Assembly: GCA_019322385.1 (NCBI GenBank) | Contig: JAHWIS010000052.1 | Location: 1 to 13,175, forward strand | Source of the DNA: Candidatus Woesearchaeota archaeon | Lineage (GTDB): Archaea > Nanobdellota > Nanobdellia > Woesearchaeales > UBA11576 | Length of the DNA stretch: 13,175 bases | Direction of reading: 5' to 3' | Shown: positions 12,516 through 13,175 of the stretch, piece by piece | Layout of the letters: each line of letters starts with the position of its first letter | Position numbering within the stretch: the first letter of the stretch is position 1 | Notes under the pieces: generated by a model | What the model saw: the letters and a program-made list of their open reading frames with translations, nothing else | Told to the model about the DNA's origin: nothing | Database searches by the model: none | Made by a program: the position numbers and the translations under genes

Positions 12516-13175
12516 ATGGCTGCTGAAGTCTGGCTCTATTCATTGATAAGCGTCGCTATTGTTAGCATCATCTCTCTTATAGGTGTTCTCACGCTGAGCC
12601 TTTCAGACAAGGTCCTGAGAAAGATACTTCTTTTCCTTGTCAGCTTTGCTGCAGGCAGCCTGTTCGGGGGGGCTTTCTTCCATCTAATCCCAGAGGCGTT
12701 TGAAGATGGCTGTGCCATGTGCGTTCCTGTCTATGTCATACTCGGCATCCTGATATTCTTTGTGCTTGAGAAGTTCATCCATTGGCGCCACTGCCATATC
12801 CCCACCTCAAAGCACCACCAGCACCCTTTTGGGATCATGAACCTGGTCGGTGACGGGTTCCACAATCTTATCGATGGCCTCATCATAGGAGGCTCTTATC
12901 TCGTATCTATCCCATTAGGCTTCACGACTACAATAGCGATAATACTCCACGAGGTTCCGCAGGAGATCGGTGACTTCGGCATACTCCTCCATGCAGGATT
13001 CTCAAAGGCAAAGGCATTGCTGTTCAATTTCCTCTCTGCATTGACTGCTGTGCTAGGCGTTGTCATCGCAATACTGATAGGCACGAAGATAGGCGGCTTC
13101 ACAGAGTTCCTTGTGCCTTTCACTGCCGGTGGATTCATCTACATCGCAGGCTCAGACCTGATCCCTGAACTGCAG
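12516..13175 (+). CDS. ZIP-family metal transporter (LIV-1-like motifs), 3' end outside window
   Basis: The first 220 residues are present and the frame is open to the window edge. Hydrophobic segments lie near 6-28, 37-57 and 70-86. They are followed by a His-rich cytoplasmic loop (HWRHCHIP and KHHQHPFG, about 89-106) typical of metal-sensing loops in ZIP proteins. The metal-transport helices carry HNLIDG (116-121) and HEVPQEIGDFG (145-155). These correspond to the HNxxDG and HExPxExGD motifs of the LIV-1 branch, with Gln where many members have His. ZIP proteins carry Zn2+ or other divalent metals into the cytoplasm. The C-terminal SDLIPEL begins the later conserved region. The ATG fits a leaderless start after the second repeat element. 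No metal regulator is nearby. Confidence 0.93.
   Translation, partial: MAAEVWLYSLISVAIVSIISLIGVLTLSLSDKVLRKILLFLVSFAAGSLFGGAFFHLIPEAFEDGCAMCVPVYVILGILIFFVLEKFIHWRHCHIPTSKHHQHPFGIMNLVGDGFHNLIDGLIIGGSYLVSIPLGFTTTIAIILHEVPQEIGDFGILLHAGFSKAKALLFNFLSALTAVLGVVIAILIGTKIGGFTEFLVPFTAGGFIYIAGSDLIPELQ

Overview
The window looks archaeal, probably a small-genome DPANN-type lineage such as Woesearchaeota or Pacearchaeota. The evidence is a universal archaeal ribosomal protein L10e (uL16), an archaeal Nog1-type GTPase, AbrB-PhoU fusion architecture, two pilin-like proteins with archaeal class III signal peptides (LSINxIVxLVLAI cores), TATA-like boxes about 25 nt before starts (several consistent with leaderless mRNAs), and GGTGA/GAGGT-type ribosome binding sites. 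The lineage is inferred; no rRNA is present to confirm it. Five genes end in TAG (a sixth, the Nog1 gene, may be interrupted by one), so TAG is an ordinary stop here.

Layout. 1-575 (-): 5' part of an SPFH/stomatin-like membrane protein, divergent from a Nog1-like ribosome-assembly GTPase (676-1647, +) over one symmetric TATA box. 1895-3145 (+): a guanylate-kinase-like domain joined to an unrecognised C-terminal domain, convergent with a Nudix hydrolase (3163-3819, -). 3905-4855 (-): AbrB-PhoU regulator-like protein whose conserved N-terminus has no ATG/GTG/TTG. 5017-5172 (+): a 51-residue acidic protein. 5173-5676: gene-poor, with two 41-bp direct repeats and five hairpin-forming segments. 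5677-6738 (-) MscS channel and 6801-7331 (-) L10e. 7428-7724 (+): small unknown protein. 7848-9138 (+): a three-gene pilin-like/membrane cluster. 9290-10908 (-): half-size MFS protein overlapping a PflA-like radical SAM enzyme (AmmeMemoRadiSam type). 11062-12351 (+): PHP phosphoesterase with a membrane-associated tail. 12516-13175 (+): ZIP metal transporter, cut by the window end.

Most genes are unrelated housekeeping or membrane functions in short transcription units. The most unusual material is non-coding: the hairpin-rich repeat region at 5270-5556, and a two-copy element (9151-9266 and 12352-12467) whose terminal stems differ in sequence yet each stay perfectly self-complementary. Unusual coding signals are the missing canonical start of the AbrB-PhoU gene, an in-frame TAG near the end of the Nog1-like gene, and the kinase-like fusion. 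Nothing seen amounts to a recognisable defence or CRISPR system.
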